The position numbers were made by a program, and so were the translations under genes. The notes beneath the pieces are model-generated. The model made no database searches, was not told the origin of the DNA, and saw only the letters and a list, made by a program, of their open reading frames with translations. 64,000 nucleotides of DNA from Nitrosomonadales bacterium (GTDB taxonomy: Bacteria; Pseudomonadota; Gammaproteobacteria; Burkholderiales; Gallionellaceae), in the NCBI GenBank assembly GCA_016235045.1, contig JACRME010000008.1:434001-498000 (forward strand). Direction: 5' to 3'. Position 1 is the first letter of the stretch. Each line of letters begins with the position of its first letter. Shown one piece after another: positions 17,740-25,209 of this stretch.

Positions 17740-18875
17740 GGCAACCCCGCGATGAAATTTTGCATGGATGCTTCCAGCGCGGCGTAGTGCGGGTTATAGG
17801 TCAGCCGGCGCACAACCCCGTGGCGGAGATTCTGCTCGGTCGCCTCGCCCAGCCAAGTGTCGGGCCCGCGCGCGCAGCAGGCGTGGTAACTGGTCTTGTC
17901 GTTTTCGTAATAATGCAGGCAGTTCACATAGTCGCCATTGGCCCCGTAATGTTCATCCTCCGGCGGTATGACGATCGCGGTGTGCGCGCTGCTCAAGATG
18001 TGTTGTCCGGGCACTGCACTGTTCACCCATTCGATATTTTGATGATCGGGCTTTTGCGTCGCGTACCACACCAGCCTGTTTCCGGCATGCCGTGCACGAT
18101 CCATAAAGCCCAGGGTCGCCGACGCGGACACCGTGACATCGTCCGCGCTGGCGGCGGCGAAAAGCGGTATCTTCAGCCCTGCCCGCGGCAAGGCCTGCGT
18201 CAGCGCATACATTTGCGCGGCGGCGTTCTTGCAGAAGGATTCGTATTTGTACTTGTCGCGATCCTGCATCACGTTTAGCCACGCCTCCTTCGGCACCCAC
18301 CTGCTGTAAAACCGGTGCAGGTTCGCCCACTTGGCGCGAATGTCGATTTCGAATGCCGGGGAAAACAGGAACAGACCGCGCACGCGCTTGTCTTTCGCGC
18401 TTTGCAGCACGCTCAATGCAGCACCAGCCGAAAGACCGCCGAGATACAACTCATCCACTTCTTCCGCCAGCCTGCTGGCACCAAAGTTCACCGCCTTCCT
18501 CCACTCCTTCCAGCGTACTTTGAGCAAATCTCCGGGCTGGGTGCCGTGTCCCGGCAGCAGCGGAGCCATGACGCGAAAACCCATGCGCTGAAAAAACGCG
18601 GCCAGATGGCGCATTTGGTACGGCGAATCGGTCAGGCCGTGGGTAAGCAATATGCCGCGCCTGTAGGGCTTATCGTTCCCCTTTTCAAAACTGCCTGTCG
18701 GCAGAAGTTCGAATGGCGAATTTCCGGCAATGATTTGCTCCCCGTCGTTCTTCCATTCGTGGGCCTGCCGCAGCATCTCCTGCGTGCGCTGCACATAGGC
18801 CGCAAACGACATCCCGCCACCGACAAAGTGTGTATTCAACCCCGATGGCCGATGCCGCAAGCCAAGTATATCCAT
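17736..18875 (-). CDS. Alpha/beta hydrolase, probably a monoacylglycerol lipase-like esterase
   Basis: A 379-residue hydrolase with oxyanion-hole region LLTHGLTDSP, nucleophile elbow GLSAG, a probable catalytic Asp in AASADDVTV and His in SSAHTAIV. The start is the ATG of MDILGLRHRP, preceded by a GGAGG ribosome-binding site; a longer reading to 18935 would start at TTG and crowd the divergent EAL gene. It is first in the operon hydrolase-ugpQ-glpD-FGGY kinase, all joined by ATGA overlaps, so it probably releases glycerol or lysolipid from glycerolipids. The substrate is inferred from context only. Confidence 0.8.
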   Translation of the reverse strand: MDILGLRHRPSGLNTHFVGGGMSFAAYVQRTQEMLRQAHEWKNDGEQIIAGNSPFELLPTGSFEKGNDKPYRRGILLTHGLTDSPYQMRHLAAFFQRMGFRVMAPLLPGHGTQPGDLLKVRWKEWRKAVNFGASRLAEEVDELYLGGLSAGAALSVLQSAKDKRVRGLFLFSPAFEIDIRAKWANLHRFYSRWVPKEAWLNVMQDRDKYKYESFCKNAAAQMYALTQALPRAGLKIPLFAAASADDVTVSASATLGFMDRARHAGNRLVWYATQKPDHQNIEWVNSAVPGQHILSSAHTAIVIPPEDEHYGANGDYVNCLHYYENDKTSYHACCARGPDTWLGEATEQNLRHGVVRRLTYNPHYAALEASMQNFIAGLP

Positions 18876-18947
18876 CAATCCTCCGTCATATTCGCGTAAC
18901 AACCCGGCGCTATCGTCCTCTTCCCAATTAGGCAAGCAGGAGCACCC

Positions 18948-20816
18948 ATGCCCGGCATTCTACCTGTCGCGAAGTATCGCACCACAGCCCGCGCGGAGTT
19001 TTTGGCGAAACAGGCCCTGTCGCGCACCGCGGAACCCGTTATGACGCCACTACGCAATATCATCGAGCAGCGGCGCTTGAGCGCGCTGTTCCAGCCCATC
19101 ATCGATCTCAAGAGCGGCGAGTTCCTGGGTTTCGAGGGCTTGATCCGCGGCCCGGCGGACAGCCCCCTGCATTCCCCGATCAACCTGTTCGGCGCGGCCG
19201 CGCAACAAGGCTTGCAATTGGAACTGGAAATGCTGACGCGCCATACCGTGCTCGAATCGTTTGCCAAACTCAACCTGCCCGGCAACCTGTTCCTCAACGT
19301 CAGCCCGGCGACCATGACCCATCCCAGTTTCAAGAACGGCCAGACGCTGGCTTTCATGGAGCAACTGGGCATCGAACCGGAACGGGTGATCATCGAAATC
19401 ACCGAGAACCAGCCGACTTTCGATTTCGAGGGCATGCGCAGCGCGCTGCTGCATTACCGCTCGATGGGATTCAAGATCGCCATCGACGACCTGGGCGAAG
19501 GCTTCTCCAGCCTGCGCCTGTGGTCGGAACTGCGCCCCGAGTTCATCAAGATCGACATGCATTTCGTGCAGGGCGTGGACCGCGACCCGATCAAGCTGCA
19601 GTTCCTGAAGTCCATCCAGCATATCGCCGAGAGTTGCGGCACCCATGTCATCGCCGAGGGCGTGGAGACCGAGGCCGAATTGCGCGTCGTGAAGGACATC
19701 GGCATCATGCTCGGCCAAGGCTATTTTATCGCCCGCCCCAGCCCCACGCCGCCGTTGCTGGCCTCCACCGAAACCGGTCGCATCATCAACTCGTCCAACA
19801 TCGCCATCTTCCCCATGGCGGAATTGAACCAGCGCTCGCAGACGACGGCGCACAAGTTGCTGACCTACGTCGAGCCGGTGCATCCGGCCGCGCTCAACGA
19901 TCACGTGTTCGAGCGCTTCGGCGCCAATCCCGCATTGCGCATCATCCCCGTCGTGAAAAGCGGCAAGCCGCTGGGCATCATCAACCGCTACCAGTTCATC
20001 GACCGGTTTGCCAAACCCTTCCAGCGCGAACTGATGGGCAGAAAGGCGTGCGAGGGGCTGATCCAGGGCGAACCGCTGCTGGTGGAAAAGAACATGCCCA
20101 TCGAGGAGTTGAGCCACTTCCTGGCCGAGGCGGACAGCCGCCATTTTGCCGACGGTTTCATCATCACCGAAAATGGACGCTACATCGGCGTCGCTTCCGG
20201 ACAGGATCTGCTGCGCGAATTGACGCAGATGCAACTGGAAGCCGCGCGCTATGCCAACCCGCTCACGCTGCTGCCGGGCAACGTGCCGATCAACGAGCAC
20301 ATCGAGCGCCTGCTGCATGCCAACACCTCGTTCGTCGCCTGCTACTGCGACCTCGACCACTTCAAGCCCTTCAACGACAACTACAGCTACCGCAGGGGTG
20401 ACGAGATGATCCAGCTCACCGGCCGCATCCTGAATTGGGCGTGCGACCCCAAGCTTGACTTCATCGGCCATATCGGCGGCGACGACTTCATCCTGCTGCT
20501 GCAAAGCCGCGACTGGAAGACGCGCTGCGAGCAGGCGCTGCGCTCGTTCGAGCAGGCTGCAAAACTGATGTTCCGGGAGGAGCATCTGGCCGCGGGCGGA
20601 TACAGCAGCGAAGCGCGCGACGGCACGATCAGGTTCCACCCGCTCACCAGCCTGTCCATCGGCGCCATCCAGGTGGCGCCCGGACAGTTCATGTCGCATC
20701 ACGAAGTATCCGCCGCCATGAGCGACGCCAAGAAGATGGCGAAGAAAACCAGCGGCAATTACCTGTTTATCGAGCAGCGCGGCGCGGCTGCCACACAAGG
20801 AGGTCAAGTCCCATGA
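18948..20816 (+). CDS. c-di-GMP signalling protein: EAL - CBS pair - GGDEF
   Basis: A 622-residue cytoplasmic protein without membrane segments. Residues about 32-275 form an EAL phosphodiesterase domain with the catalytic residues apparently intact: FEGLIRG, NVSPATM, EITENQ, IDDLGEG, KIDMHF, EGVET and GQGYF. A CBS-domain pair lies at about 290-420, a possible nucleotide sensor. Residues about 430-610 form a GGDEF domain (CDLDHFKPFND) whose signature reads GGDDF at 510-514, so cyclase activity is possible but uncertain. The ATG has an AGGAG site 5 nt upstream; another in-frame ATG at 19041 lacks one. Its stop overlaps a 41-codon frame leading to the ornithine-lipid genes. Confidence 0.92.
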   Translation: MPGILPVAKYRTTARAEFLAKQALSRTAEPVMTPLRNIIEQRRLSALFQPIIDLKSGEFLGFEGLIRGPADSPLHSPINLFGAAAQQGLQLELEMLTRHTVLESFAKLNLPGNLFLNVSPATMTHPSFKNGQTLAFMEQLGIEPERVIIEITENQPTFDFEGMRSALLHYRSMGFKIAIDDLGEGFSSLRLWSELRPEFIKIDMHFVQGVDRDPIKLQFLKSIQHIAESCGTHVIAEGVETEAELRVVKDIGIMLGQGYFIARPSPTPPLLASTETGRIINSSNIAIFPMAELNQRSQTTAHKLLTYVEPVHPAALNDHVFERFGANPALRIIPVVKSGKPLGIINRYQFIDRFAKPFQRELMGRKACEGLIQGEPLLVEKNMPIEELSHFLAEADSRHFADGFIITENGRYIGVASGQDLLRELTQMQLEAARYANPLTLLPGNVPINEHIERLLHANTSFVACYCDLDHFKPFNDNYSYRRGDEMIQLTGRILNWACDPKLDFIGHIGGDDFILLLQSRDWKTRCEQALRSFEQAAKLMFREEHLAAGGYSSEARDGTIRFHPLTSLSIGAIQVAPGQFMSHHEVSAAMSDAKKMAKKTSGNYLFIEQRGAAATQGGQVP

Positions 20817-20938
20817 AAAAACCAGCCGCAGAAAAAGTCGCCTGCAGCATCCGCACCCTGCTGCTCACGCAGGGCTTCGGCAGGACGCTGGAATATTTCT
20901 GCACGTTCTCGGCGTTTTCCGTGCTGTCGGCGGATTGA
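20813..20938 (+). CDS. Small open frame (41 aa) coupled to the EAL gene
   Basis: The ATG overlaps the EAL-gene stop (ATGA) and has a near-perfect AAGGAGG site 8 nt upstream, much stronger than the site of the following acyltransferase gene. The 41-residue product is basic at its start (MKKPAAEKVACSIRTLLL) and then amphipathic/hydrophobic (FGRTLEYFCTFSAFSVLSAD). It ends a few bases before a palindromic repeat, so it could be a real microprotein or the 5' stub of a gene cut off by that repeat. No family recognised. Confidence 0.5.
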   Translation: MKKPAAEKVACSIRTLLLTQGFGRTLEYFCTFSAFSVLSAD

Positions 20939-20943
20939 CCAAT

Positions 20944-21006
20944 GGGAGCGCCAACCTCCCCGTCGGCAATTTTGAACAATCTTGCCGACGGGACGTCGGC
21001 GCTCCC
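20944..21006. repeat. Dispersed palindromic repeat, family A copy 1
   Basis: Outer arms GGGAGCGCC / GGCGCTCCC and inner arms CGTCGGCAA / TTGCCGACG enclose a 12-nt loop. A diverged copy lies at 25147-25206. No coding potential; a REP-like element that could form a stable mRNA hairpin between the EAL gene and olsA. Confidence 0.85.
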
Positions 21007-21046
21007 GTAAAACGCATTCAACCTGCTCAATAACCAGGAACACATT

Positions 21047-21862
21047 TTGACCCGAAGACTGATCGCCCTGTTCCGCGCCGCGCGTCTCGCATTGCATATC
21101 GGCTACGGCCTGGTGCTGGCGGTGGCCTATCCGTGGTTCGGCATGAACATCCGGCGCCGCATCCTGCAAAACTGGTCTGCCAGCCTGCTGCACATCTTCA
21201 ACGTGCGCATCGACATCGCCGGCGACGATCCGCTGCACCGATTGCGCCAAGGCCTCATCGTCACCAACCATATTTCATGGCTGGATGTGTTCGTGCTGAA
21301 TGCGGTGGTGCCGATGCGCTTCGTGGCCAAATCCGAGGTGCGGCGCTGGCCGGTGATCGGCTGGTTGTGCGCGCGGGCGCAGACCCTGTTCATCGAACGC
21401 GGCAAGGCGCGCTCTGCGGCGCGCATCAATGTGCAACTGGTGGAGCTGCTGCAGCGCGGCGAATGTCTGGCCGTCTTTCCCGAGGGCACCACCACCGACG
21501 GCACCGCGGTCGCGCATTTCCATTCCTCGCTGCTGCAGCCCGCCATCGACGCCGGGTCGCTGGTGCATCCCGTCGCCATCCGTTATCTGGATGCCGACGG
21601 CGGGCACAGCACCGCCGCCGCCTACATCGACGACCTGTCCTTCGGCGCGTCGATGTGGAGCATCCTCGGCACGCCGCAACTGCATGTGCGCCTCATCGCC
21701 ACGCCGCCGCTGAATGCCGGCGAACTGGACCGGCGCAGCCTGACGCAAAAATCGCACGACCGCATCAGCAGCGCGCTGCGCATGGCTGCTTCACCGAACT
21801 TTCATATTCCCGTAACCCCCGCGCAACATTCGGAAAGTAACCTGCTCCCGTCAACCCGATAG
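21047..21862 (+). CDS. olsA: PlsC-family acyltransferase, probable lyso-ornithine-lipid O-acyltransferase
   Basis: A 271-residue membrane-associated acyltransferase with an N-terminal hydrophobic helix (about 12-30) and the PlsC motifs NHISWLD (NHX4D catalytic pair, about 75-81) and FPEGTT (about 144-149). By itself it could be a lysophosphatidic-acid acyltransferase. The gene directly after it, 10 bp away, encodes an OlsB-like N-acyltransferase, so it is more likely OlsA, which adds the second acyl chain to lyso-ornithine lipid. The start is TTG with an AGGAA site; no better in-frame ATG exists upstream. Confidence 0.78.
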   Translation: MTRRLIALFRAARLALHIGYGLVLAVAYPWFGMNIRRRILQNWSASLLHIFNVRIDIAGDDPLHRLRQGLIVTNHISWLDVFVLNAVVPMRFVAKSEVRRWPVIGWLCARAQTLFIERGKARSAARINVQLVELLQRGECLAVFPEGTTTDGTAVAHFHSSLLQPAIDAGSLVHPVAIRYLDADGGHSTAAAYIDDLSFGASMWSILGTPQLHVRLIATPPLNAGELDRRSLTQKSHDRISSALRMAASPNFHIPVTPAQHSESNLLPSTR

Positions 21863-21872
21863 GAGAGCAGTA

Positions 21873-22637
21873 ATGTTAGACCTGATCCGGCAGCAAGCAG
21901 TCGAAGCGCAGCGCAAGCTCACCTTCAGCCTCGCCCATAGCGTGACCGAAATTGCCGAAGCCCAGCGCATCCGTTACAAGGTGTTCGGCGAGGAAATGGG
22001 CGCGAATCTGCCCAGCGCCGAACTGGGACTGGATATCGACCGCTTCGACGAATTCTGCGACCACCTGCTGGTACGCGACCATGCCAACAACAAAGTGGTC
22101 GGCACCTACCGCATCCTGCCGCCGGAGCAGTCGTACAATTCCGGCGGCTACTATTCCGAAACCGAGTTCGACCTGTCGCGCCTGATGCATTTGCGCGACC
22201 GCATGGCGGAAGTGGGCCGTTCCTGCGTGCATCCCGACTACCGCGACGGCGCCACCATCACCCAACTGTGGAGCGGGCTGGCGGATTACATCGGCAAGCG
22301 CGGCCACGAGTACATGATCGGCTGCGCCAGCGTAAGCATGAGCGACGGCGGCCACTACGCCGCCAGCGTGTACAACAAGGTGCACAAGCTCCACGCCGCC
22401 CCGGCCGAGTACCGCGTGTTCCCGCATTGCCGCCTGCCGCTGGAATCGCTGAACCAGAATCTGGACGTGATCGTCCCGCCGCTGATCAAGGGCTATCTGC
22501 GCCTGGGCGCCTACGTTGCTGGCGAACCTGCCTGGGATCCCGATTTCAACTGCGCCGACCTGTTCATCCTGATGCCGGTGGCGCGCATGAACGCGCGCTA
22601 CGCCAAACACTTCATGAGGAAGTCGGCGCAATCGTAA
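21873..22637 (+). CDS. olsB: L-ornithine N-alpha-acyltransferase (OlsB-like, GNAT fold)
   Basis: First step of ornithine-lipid synthesis: transfers a 3-hydroxyacyl chain from acyl-ACP to the alpha-amino group of ornithine, giving lyso-ornithine lipid. The 254-residue protein matches the family in length and motifs: AQRIRYKVFGEEMGA (about 31-45), DRFDEFCDHLLV, the GTYRILP strand, and EVGRSCVHPDYR (about 114-125). The gene starts 10 bp after olsA with an AGGAGAG site and is followed by a terminator, so the pair forms a complete pathway for a phosphorus-free membrane lipid. Confidence 0.88.
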   Translation: MLDLIRQQAVEAQRKLTFSLAHSVTEIAEAQRIRYKVFGEEMGANLPSAELGLDIDRFDEFCDHLLVRDHANNKVVGTYRILPPEQSYNSGGYYSETEFDLSRLMHLRDRMAEVGRSCVHPDYRDGATITQLWSGLADYIGKRGHEYMIGCASVSMSDGGHYAASVYNKVHKLHAAPAEYRVFPHCRLPLESLNQNLDVIVPPLIKGYLRLGAYVAGEPAWDPDFNCADLFILMPVARMNARYAKHFMRKSAQS

Positions 22638-22665
22638 GCCCGGCCAAATTCACGTTCCCCCTGTT

Positions 22666-22699
22666 AACGCGCATGTTTTATGATGCGCGTTCTTTTTTC
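22666..22699 (+). terminator. Intrinsic terminator after olsB
   Basis: Perfect 9-bp stem (AACGCGCAT / ATGCGCGTT) with an 8-nt loop, followed by CTTTTTTC on the plus strand, 28 bp past the olsB stop. Confidence 0.88.
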
Positions 22700-22721
22700 G
22701 TACATTGCAAGGAAAGACCCG

Positions 22722-23090
22722 ATGGAAAGTCCCTATAAAGGCAAGACCGGCATGGTTCGATTGTGGAACGCCTTCGGCTATTCCCTGGCCGGATTCCGCG
22801 CCGCCTACAAACACGAAGACGCCTTCCGCCAGGAAGTGCTGCTCGCCGTCATCCTCATCCCGCTGGCCCTGTGGTTGCCGGCGGGCTATCTCGGCAAGGC
22901 GCTGATGATCGCCAGCGTGCTGCTGGTGATCATGATCGAACTGCTCAACTCCGCCATCGAGGCCACCGTCGACCGCATTTCGCTGGAAAACCACGACCTC
23001 GCCAAACGGGCCAAGGACATCGGCAGTTCGGCGGTGCTGGTGAGCCTGGTCAATGTGGTGGTGGTGTGGGTGCTGGTTTTATTTAGTTGA
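22722..23090 (+). CDS. dgkA: Diacylglycerol kinase (prokaryotic DgkA)
   Basis: Small integral membrane kinase that phosphorylates diacylglycerol to phosphatidic acid, recycling DAG from lipid turnover. The 122-residue protein has three membrane helices and the conserved core IELLNSAIEATVDRI with the following EHxLAK-type segment (SLENHDLAKRAKDIGSSAV). The start is the ATG of MESPYKGKTG with an AAGGAAA site; a longer reading begins within the olsB terminator. Confidence 0.96.
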   Translation: MESPYKGKTGMVRLWNAFGYSLAGFRAAYKHEDAFRQEVLLAVILIPLALWLPAGYLGKALMIASVLLVIMIELLNSAIEATVDRISLENHDLAKRAKDIGSSAVLVSLVNVVVVWVLVLFS

Positions 23091-23101
23091 AATCAACCCT
23101 T

Positions 23102-23225
23102 TTAGCCACAGAAGACACAGAGGACACAGAGAAATTGGATGAGCGGCCTCCCAAATTTGCGGGCTATTCGTCAACACGAAAAACCCCTTAACGTTCTCTG
23201 TGTGCTCTGTGATCTGTGTGGCTAA
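23102..23225. repeat. Long inverted repeat, family C copy 1
   Basis: Two arms of about 32 bp (23102-23133 and 23194-23225) rich in the CACAGAG motif (TTAGCCACAGAAGACACAGA on the left, its near-complement on the right) surround 60 bp of non-coding sequence. A second copy is at 33766-33904. It fills most of the 208-bp gap between dgkA and the glycosyltransferase. Confidence 0.85.
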
Positions 23226-23298
23226 TTTGCCTTTTTCTTTCCCTCATTCATAAAACCTTCAAGTAGCCTTAATCAAATATTCATGCGCGCGCGACAAG

Positions 23299-24522
23299 AT
23301 GCGCCGCATGAATACACCTGACGAAAATTCCAGCACATCGGCGCCGCTGAACATCGCGCTGGTCACCGAAACCTACCTGCCCGAGGTGAACGGCGTCGCC
23401 ATCACCATCGGTCGCATGGTGCAGGGCCTGCGCAAGCGCGGGCACCGCATCCACCTGGTGCGCCCGCGCCAGTTCAAACAGGATGTGGCGGCGAAAGAGG
23501 ATGACTACGAGGAGACGCTGGTGACCGGCATGCCGATTCCCGGCTACCCCGAGCTGAAATCCGGCCTGCCGGCCAAAGGCCTGCTGCTGCGCCTGTGGAA
23601 ACTGAAACGCCCGGACATCGTGCACATCGCCACCGAGGGTCCGCTGGGCTGGTCGGCTTTGTCTGCCGCGCGCAAACTCGGCATTCCGGTGAGCACCGAT
23701 TTCCACACCAACTTCCACAGCTACACCGCGCACTACGGCGTCGGCCTGCTGAAAAAACCAATCGCCGCCTACCTGCGCCACTTCCATAACAAGGCGGCAT
23801 GCACGCTGGTACCCACCGCTTCCCTGCAGCAGCAACTGGAATTCGAAGGCTACAAGAACGTGCTGGTCGTGTCGCGCGGCGTGGATTCGGAATTGTTCCA
23901 TCCGGCCAAGCGCAGCGCCGAACTGCGCGCCACCTGGAATGCGGACGACGCTACGCCGGTGGTCATGCTGGTAAGCCGCATCGCGCCGGAGAAGAACCTG
24001 CATGTGGTCATCCAGGCATTCGAGCAGATGCGAAAGGTCAACCCGCTGGCACGCTTGGTGATGGTGGGCGACGGTCCCGCGCGCGCCGAACTGGAAAAGC
24101 AGCATCCGCAGGTGATCTTTGCGGGAATGCAAACCGGCGAGCCGCTGGCGCAGCACTACGCCTCCGGCGACATTTTCCTCTACCCCAGCCTGACCGAGAC
24201 CTACGGCAACGTCACCATCGAGGCGATGGCCAGCGGACTGGCCACGGTTGCCTACGACTATGCCGCCGCGCGCCAGCACATGCGCCACGACGTGAACGGT
24301 TTGCTGGTGCCGTTTGCCGACACCGATGACTTCGTGACCCAGTCCAGGGGATTGATCGCGGATATGGATCGCGTGCAGCGCCTGCGTCTTGCCGCACGGC
24401 AGACGGTTGAAGCGCTGACCTGGGAGCACATCATGGGCGAAATGGAAGCCGTGTTGCTCGACACCGTGCGCAAACAGGGAGAACAATATGTCCAACCTGA
24501 ACTTTCAACTGCAACAGATTAG
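23299..24522 (+). CDS. Family 4 glycosyltransferase (MgtA-like)
   Basis: A 407-residue GT-B enzyme. The N-terminal acceptor domain starts with NIALVTETYLPEVNGVA, and the C-terminal nucleotide-sugar domain has the GT4 signature region LYPSLTETYGNVTIEAMASG (about 295-314) with the E-x7-E pattern. Close relatives are GDP-mannose-dependent alpha-mannosyltransferases and diacylglycerol glucosyltransferases, so glycolipid synthesis is plausible; the sugar and acceptor are not certain. The 3' end overlaps the PAP2 phosphatase gene by 35 bp, so the two are co-translated. The start is the ATG at 23299 or the one at 23308; neither has a strong ribosome-binding site. Confidence 0.85.
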   Translation: MRRMNTPDENSSTSAPLNIALVTETYLPEVNGVAITIGRMVQGLRKRGHRIHLVRPRQFKQDVAAKEDDYEETLVTGMPIPGYPELKSGLPAKGLLLRLWKLKRPDIVHIATEGPLGWSALSAARKLGIPVSTDFHTNFHSYTAHYGVGLLKKPIAAYLRHFHNKAACTLVPTASLQQQLEFEGYKNVLVVSRGVDSELFHPAKRSAELRATWNADDATPVVMLVSRIAPEKNLHVVIQAFEQMRKVNPLARLVMVGDGPARAELEKQHPQVIFAGMQTGEPLAQHYASGDIFLYPSLTETYGNVTIEAMASGLATVAYDYAAARQHMRHDVNGLLVPFADTDDFVTQSRGLIADMDRVQRLRLAARQTVEALTWEHIMGEMEAVLLDTVRKQGEQYVQPELSTATD

Positions 24523-25018
24523 CCGCTGGGACGCGGAGCTCTGCGCGTTCTGCAACCGGCGCAGCCGCAATTTCACGGTGCGCAACCTGTTCCGTTTTGC
24601 CAGCCGCCTGGGCGACGGCGTGTTCTGGTATGTGTTGATGATCGTGCTGTTGCTGGAAGACGGCGCAGCAGCCCTGCCCGCGGTGTTGCACATGATCGCG
24701 GTCGGCCTCGCCGGCACGGCGGCATACAAATTCATCAAGGGCAAGACCCTGCGCCCGCGCCCGTTCAACGTGTATCCGGCCATCGTCTGCGTCGGCAAGA
24801 CACTGGACCAGTTCAGCTTCCCCTCCGGCCACACCCTGCACGCGGTCGCGTTCGGCATCGTGGCCGTTGCCTACTACCCCGCCCTGCTCTGGCTGGTGGC
24901 TCCCTTCGCCGTGCTGGTCGCGCTATCGCGCCCCATACTCGGCCTGCACTACCCCAGCGATGTGCTGGCGGGTGCGGCGCTGGGTGCGGCGATCGCGGGG
25001 CTCTCGCTCGCCTTCTAA
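24488..25018 (+). CDS. PAP2-family membrane phosphatase
   Basis: A 176-residue integral membrane lipid-phosphate phosphatase. The three catalytic motifs are present: KFIKGKTLRPRP (motif 1, about 80-91), FPSGHT (motif 2, about 114-119), and SRPILGLHYPSD (motif 3, about 146-157). Such enzymes dephosphorylate phosphatidic acid, undecaprenyl pyrophosphate or similar lipids. The gene starts inside the end of the glycosyltransferase gene with a GGGAG site, suggesting it supplies or recycles that enzyme's lipid substrate. Confidence 0.9.
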   Translation: MSNLNFQLQQISRWDAELCAFCNRRSRNFTVRNLFRFASRLGDGVFWYVLMIVLLLEDGAAALPAVLHMIAVGLAGTAAYKFIKGKTLRPRPFNVYPAIVCVGKTLDQFSFPSGHTLHAVAFGIVAVAYYPALLWLVAPFAVLVALSRPILGLHYPSDVLAGAALGAAIAGLSLAF

Positions 25019-25024
25019 GCAATC

Positions 25025-25104
25025 GTAGGGTGGGCACGTTTTCTGTGCCCACGCAGCCGTGCAAAGGGTGTTTCAGCGTGGGCACAAAAACGTGCCCACC
25101 CTAC
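25025..25104. repeat. Dispersed palindromic repeat, family B copy 1
   Basis: Ends GTAGGGTGGGCACGT / ACGTGCCCACCCTAC are exact inverted copies; the interior contains further GTGCCCACGC / GCGTGGGCAC arms. A second copy lies at 27540-27618. Non-coding, 6 bp after the PAP2 stop, possibly doubling as a terminator hairpin. Confidence 0.88.
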
Positions 25105-25146
25105 AACTACAACTACTCGCATTTTCGGGAAGCAAGTTGCCAGAGT

Positions 25147-25206
25147 GGGAGCGCCGACGTCTCGTCGGCATGTGCATGATCAGCCGGCGTGGACGTCGGC
25201 GCTCCC
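25147..25206. repeat. Dispersed palindromic repeat, family A copy 2
   Basis: Same outer arms as copy 1 (GGGAGCGCC / GGCGCTCCC), extended here to GGGAGCGCCGACGT / ACGTCGGCGCTCCC; the interior differs. It lies just after the stop of the phospholipase gene. Confidence 0.85.
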
Positions 25207-25209
25207 GGC

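Noticed and set aside
18876-18935. A longer start for the lipase-like hydrolase at 18935
   Set aside because: It would use TTG, leave only 12 bp to the divergent EAL start, and skip a clear GGAGG site before the ATG at 18875.
18876-18947. A PHO box in the promoter between the hydrolase and EAL genes
   Set aside because: Only one CGTCAT-like half-site is visible, without the second half at the required 11-bp spacing.
20395-20490. Treating RRGDE (in the SYRRGDEMIQL segment) as the GGDEF signature
   Set aside because: That segment is the conserved GD-x-x-L region upstream; the real signature is GGDDF at residues 510-514.
23102-23225. Could the CACAGAG-rich arms be a small CRISPR-like array?
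   Set aside because: There are only two arms in inverted, not direct, orientation, with no regular spacers and no cas genes nearby.
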